Shown: one piece after another, positions 60,945 through 64,000 of the stretch
Position numbering within the stretch: the first letter of the stretch is position 1
Layout of the letters: every line of letters begins with the position of its first letter
Source of the DNA: Roseibium album
GTDB lineage: Bacteria > Pseudomonadota > Alphaproteobacteria > Rhizobiales > Stappiaceae
DNA: 64,000 bases
Assembly (NCBI RefSeq): GCF_001404515.1
Contig: NZ_CXWE01000013.1
Location: forward strand, 1-64,000
Direction of reading: 5' to 3'
Notes under the pieces: model-generated
Database searches by the model: none
The model's input: only the letters and a program-made list of their open reading frames with translations
Told to the model about the DNA's origin: nothing
Translations under genes and position numbers: made by a program

Positions 60945-62317
60945 CAGGCGGCAGCCTCCCCGCTACTGTTTTCCCCCGGCGGTGTCTGTTTCTTTGGATA
61001 GTACTTGTCGATCAGTCCCTGTTTCATCAAGAGTTGCGCGGGCTCGAAACACTCCGCAAGCGTCTGCCAGCAAAGATCGAGAGCCTCTTCAAGCGGTTTT
61101 GACACTTCGATGTCCATGAAACGCTCGCGGAACAAGGCACCAAACTTGAGGAGTTGCCTGTCGTAACCGGACAGTTCAAAGGCCATCGACTGCTTTTGTT
61201 CCGCGTCGCGAGCGCCGGAGTAAAAGCGTATCATGGTGTTCATGATCTGGTTGTGGTCCTCACGCGTGACCTTGCCGATGACATGCTGCTTCAGTCGCGA
61301 GAGCGAACCGAACGGGTCAAGGACACCGCTGTGCAGATAAAACTGACCTTCGGTGATGTAACCGGTGTTGTCCGGCACCGGATGCGTTACGTCATTTCCG
61401 GGCATGGTCGTGACCGTCAGAATGGTTACCGAGCCCGAGCCCTTGAAGTCGCATGCCTTTTCATAACGGCGCGCCAGTTGGGAATAGAGGTCGCCGGGAT
61501 ACCCACGGTTCGCCGGGACGCGCTCCATGGCGATGGAGACCTCCTTCATGGCATCCGCAAATGCGGTCATGTCGGTCATGAGCACAAGAACGCGCTTGCC
61601 CTCTTCAACAGCAAATTTTTCGGCAACCGCCAGGGCCATGTCGGGCACTTGCAGGCGTTCGACAACCGGGTCGGATGCCTGATTGATAAACATCACGGTT
61701 CGCGGGAAGACGCCTGCGTCCTCGAATTGTTTCCGGAAAAATGCATAGTCGTCGAATATCAGTCCGAGACCGCCAAAAACCACGATATCTGCATCCGCCT
61801 GGATACCAATCCGGGCCAGAAAAGGATTGTAGGGCTCACCGGAAACCGAAAAAATCGGGATCTTCTGGCTCTCCACCAGGCAGTTGAAGATGTCGATCAT
61901 GGGCACGTCGGTCCGGATCATGCGAGAGGCCAGAACGCGTTTCATGGGATTGGCCGACGGTCCGCCGATCGGAACGGTCGGGTCACTTCCCAGATCGGGA
62001 CCTTGATCTATCGGGTGTCCTGCACCGTCGAAAACGCGGCCAAGAATATTGTCGGAGTAGGTTACCTTGGCCGGTTCGCCCAAAAATCTCACAGATGCAT
62101 TGTTTGCCAGCCCCTTCGTGCCGGAGTTCACCTGAAGCGAAACCATGTCGTCATCAATGTTGATGACTTGCGCCAGAGATGTGGTTCCGTTCCCGGCGTC
62201 AACCAGTGCGAGATCCCCCAGGCATGGCCGCCCTTCGGACTCCGATTTCGACGCCGACACCTGAATTCGGATGATGTCACCGACAATATCGACGATACGG
62301 GTATGGGAGACGAGCAT
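60944..62317 (-). CDS. ntpB: V-type ATPase non-catalytic subunit B
   Basis: 457 aa. HTRIVDIVGDIIRIQVSASK begins the beta-barrel; KVTYSDNILGRVFDGAGHPIDQGP and FSVSGEPYNPFLARIGIQ are B-type. It lacks a proper Walker A, and KRVLVLMTDMTAFADAMKEVSIAMERVPANRGYPGDLYSQLARRYEKA is the B-subunit signature stretch. ATG 62317, with GGGGGC upstream; the longer frame to 62371 is not supported. First gene of the operon. Confidence 0.95.
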   Translation of the reverse strand: MLVSHTRIVDIVGDIIRIQVSASKSESEGRPCLGDLALVDAGNGTTSLAQVINIDDDMVSLQVNSGTKGLANNASVRFLGEPAKVTYSDNILGRVFDGAGHPIDQGPDLGSDPTVPIGGPSANPMKRVLASRMIRTDVPMIDIFNCLVESQKIPIFSVSGEPYNPFLARIGIQADADIVVFGGLGLIFDDYAFFRKQFEDAGVFPRTVMFINQASDPVVERLQVPDMALAVAEKFAVEEGKRVLVLMTDMTAFADAMKEVSIAMERVPANRGYPGDLYSQLARRYEKACDFKGSGSVTILTVTTMPGNDVTHPVPDNTGYITEGQFYLHSGVLDPFGSLSRLKQHVIGKVTREDHNQIMNTMIRFYSGARDAEQKQSMAFELSGYDRQLLKFGALFRERFMDIEVSKPLEEALDLCWQTLAECFEPAQLLMKQGLIDKYYPKKQTPPGENSSGEAAA

Positions 62318-63011
62318 TGTTGCCCCCTTGGGAATAAGACGTGAACGACGCATGTGCCAGGCATGCAGCACGGCGCCGCCTGTTCACACGCACTTTATCT
62401 TATGCGGGTTGATCCACCTGACACAACCTGAACGATGAGTTCGCCGCTACGCCAATTTCAACAGCAGCGATGTTAAAAGGGAAATTGTTACGCGCATATG
62501 ACCTGAATCATTTCCTGCAAAATCTTAAAAACGTGACGGGACTTTATTGAACCGGGCAGAAAGGATCTCCAGGCCGGACATATCTCATTGCGTTCCGAGC
62601 GGCTTCGCGAACCAGTTCGGCAGTGCCGTGTCTGCGACACAGGAAATACAGAATCCACCGTGGCAGTCCCGGACAGGTTAAACTGGTCATATTGTTATTA
62701 GTTACGAGCGCAGCCGGAAATGAGACACGCATAAAAGAGTCCATGTTAAAATGAACAACAAAAAAGCCAAACCAGCTTCACAACCCGCTGTACAATTAAC
62801 AGTTATATTCGCATGCTAGTGAATTTTGCGCAGGCACAATGAATTCATTAATTTACTCACACTTACATATTTTGACATTTGTTCATTTTTTTATTTATTT
62901 TTGCGATGAAATCATGTTTTTTTAACTTAGAAAATTTAAACCCTGTTAATATTTCGCGCACGAATCAGAATCTGATTTTGTTTCGTTGAATCGCTACGCG
63001 TGGAGAGAAAC
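62318..63011. promoter_or_regulatory. Long AT-rich divergent region, V-ATPase versus cytochrome gene
   Basis: 694 bases, the longest gap in the window. The left half may hold the V-ATPase promoter. The right half (62750-63000) is strongly AT-rich with TTGACA at 62872-62877 and, 17 bases on, TTATTT. A perfect dyad AATCAGA-A-TCTGATT at 62963-62977 lies about 35 bases before the cytochrome start. A minus-strand frame at 62544-62744 has no supporting evidence. Confidence 0.55.
62963..62977. promoter_or_regulatory. Perfect dyad, candidate operator
   Basis: AATCAGA and its exact complement around a single A, placed just before the ribosome binding site of the cytochrome b561-type gene. Regulator unknown. 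Confidence 0.5.
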
Positions 63012-64000
63012 TTGACGGACCAAGTGACAGATCACACCCTTGAACTCACTCCTCCACCGAACTCGCAAGACCGCACTACGCCGGGCTCCAGACATAACAG
63101 CTCCAGGAGAGCATCGGGATCACCCGACGCGCCGAAGGCGCCCGTTCGGAGCGACCTTGGAACAATCCTTCTCCACTGGACACTGGTGATTGCAATCGTC
63201 ACCAGCCTGGTTACAGGGCTCAGACTGTCTTCGGATGCAGAGGGATCCTGGTTTGCCAAACTTTTCGAACCTATCCTGCCGCAAGGTGAAATCTGGACAT
63301 GGCACTACGTGTCCGCGGTCTTCGTACTGGCACTCATTTTTGCCTATGCCGCCTATATGTCTGCCGCGCGGCTGAAACGCCGCATTTCATCCAAGAAAAT
63401 CGTCGTGCTGTCGCTGCCGGCCAGCAACAAATTGCGGATCGCGGCCATCAACGTCATCGCCTACTGGATCCTGTTCGCCGCGATTGTTGTTCTTTCTGTG
63501 ACGGGGGTCCTGCTTTTTCTTGGTCATGGCGGCCTTTGGGTCACTGTTCACTACGTCTCGGCACTTACTGTGCTGACCTACATCGTTGCGCATGTCGGGC
63601 TGCACTACTTCTATGGCGGTGTCGCTCAATTGCTTCGCCTGTTTAGGCCGCAGTCGCTGCGTCAGTTTCCGGGCATGAGCCGCTATCCGCTGTTGAAGTC
63701 GGCAGCCCTCGGCGGCGTGGTCATCGCCGGTGCCGTTGCTCTCGATTTCGGTACGCGAAGTGATCTATTCGTTTCCCAGGCATCGGTTCTCCCCAAACTG
63801 GATGGTGTGCTTGACGACGCGACCTGGCAAGGAGCACGGCCCGTTTTTGTGCGAACCCATCAAGGTTCCAACTTGAACGGTACAGGCGAGTCCACGGTTG
63901 AGGTCCGTGCAGCCCAGGTCGGCGACAAGATTGCGTTTGCATTCCGCTGGGAGGACGGCAACCGGTCCTTGAAGCGGCATCCCATCATCAAGACGGAAGA
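63012..64000 (+). CDS. Cytochrome b561-type membrane protein with ethylbenzene-dehydrogenase-like heme domain (partial)
   Basis: Partial; continues past the window edge. TTG start with GGAGAG four bases upstream. A basic N-terminus of about 50 residues precedes four hydrophobic helices with histidines at the positions of b-heme ligands: TILLHWTLVIAIV, EIWTWHYVSAVFVLAL, TVHYVSALTVLTYIVAHVGLHY. After a fifth helix (residues about 225-245) comes VLPKLDGVLDDATWQGARPVFV, the start of an EB_dh (ethylbenzene dehydrogenase-related, DOMON-like) heme-binding domain. Probably part of a transmembrane electron-transfer chain. Confidence 0.8.
   Translation, partial: MTDQVTDHTLELTPPPNSQDRTTPGSRHNSSRRASGSPDAPKAPVRSDLGTILLHWTLVIAIVTSLVTGLRLSSDAEGSWFAKLFEPILPQGEIWTWHYVSAVFVLALIFAYAAYMSAARLKRRISSKKIVVLSLPASNKLRIAAINVIAYWILFAAIVVLSVTGVLLFLGHGGLWVTVHYVSALTVLTYIVAHVGLHYFYGGVAQLLRLFRPQSLRQFPGMSRYPLLKSAALGGVVIAGAVALDFGTRSDLFVSQASVLPKLDGVLDDATWQGARPVFVRTHQGSNLNGTGESTVEVRAAQVGDKIAFAFRWEDGNRSLKRHPIIKTE

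Noticed and set aside
61154..62344. Plus-strand 396-codon frame over subunit B
   Set aside because: Antisense to a certain gene, no domain, no ribosome site.
62544..62744. Minus-strand 66-codon frame in the divergent region
   Set aside because: No ribosome site, no domain; the region looks regulatory.
1..64000. tRNA, rRNA, CRISPR array, transposase or phage genes
   Set aside because: Looked for throughout; none seen. Small RNAs without strong structure could be missed by eye.

Overview
The window looks like a chromosomal segment of a free-living, probably marine alphaproteobacterium. The best guess is Hyphomicrobiales, near the Stappiaceae (Roseibium/Labrenzia type), but this is inferred from gene families, not measured. 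Pointers are an MmcB-family protein, a BigR-style sulfide operon, a single-domain sugar ABC ATPase of rhizobial type, a ROK-regulated xylose operon, and the alphaproteobacterial intergenic repeat whose translation reads like 'VIHAKAGIR'. I saw no rRNA, tRNA, CRISPR array or transposase. Most genes are GC-rich with strong Shine-Dalgarno sites. The surface-polysaccharide region and a patch near 52.9-54.0 kb are visibly more AT-rich.

Layout. (1) 0.2-14.3 kb: surface polysaccharide cluster with about seven glycosyltransferases of several folds, a methyltransferase, a sulfotransferase, gmd and fcl (GDP-L-fucose), and a ColD-like PLP enzyme whose Schiff-base lysine is replaced by histidine. Gmd makes the common intermediate for both Fcl and the ColD-like enzyme. 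(2) 14.3-21.5 kb: a YegS-type lipid kinase, then a LysR regulator divergent from glutaryl-CoA dehydrogenase with a clear T-N11-A box, a D-amino-acid-oxidase-like flavoenzyme, an N-formylglutamate amidohydrolase homologue and a class V aminotransferase. (3) 21.6-25.4 kb: a two-domain polyphosphate:AMP phosphotransferase facing a DedA-PAP2-LssY fusion. (4) 25.5-30.9 kb: a sulfide/persulfide operon with two YeeE/YedE transporters, a persulfide-dioxygenase-like metallo-hydrolase, a DUF442-SQR fusion and a SulP transporter, driven by a promoter whose -10 lies inside a perfect palindrome.

(5) 30.9-32.3 kb: a small secreted protein, MmcB and an intergenic palindromic repeat. (6) 32.3-43.1 kb: xylose uptake and catabolism (xylFHG, xylB, xylA) facing a ROK regulator; a di-heme cytochrome and a CRTAC1-like protein follow the regulator with overlapping start/stop codons. 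(7) 43.3-52.8 kb: preTA (pyrimidine reduction), a BCCT transporter, two small proteins, a DUF2269/SDR-DoxX pair, a solitary ABC substrate-binding protein and an exported isochorismatase-family hydrolase. (8) 52.9-54.0 kb: an AT-rich patch with poorly recognised genes.

(9) 54.0-62.3 kb: a complete-looking V-type ATPase operon, unusual for this group, in the order B-D-I-K-E-DUF2764-A followed by a Crp/Fnr regulator. Its proteolipid carries the known Na+-site residues. (10) 62.3-64.0 kb: a long AT-rich divergent regulatory region and the start of a cytochrome b561-type membrane protein with an ethylbenzene-dehydrogenase-like heme domain, cut by the window edge.

The most interesting items are the permuted V-ATPase operon with its Na+-type rotor subunit, the DUF442-SQR fusion with an altered cysteine pattern, the ColD-like His enzyme next to gmd/fcl, and the ROK-cytochrome-CRTAC1 translationally coupled trio.
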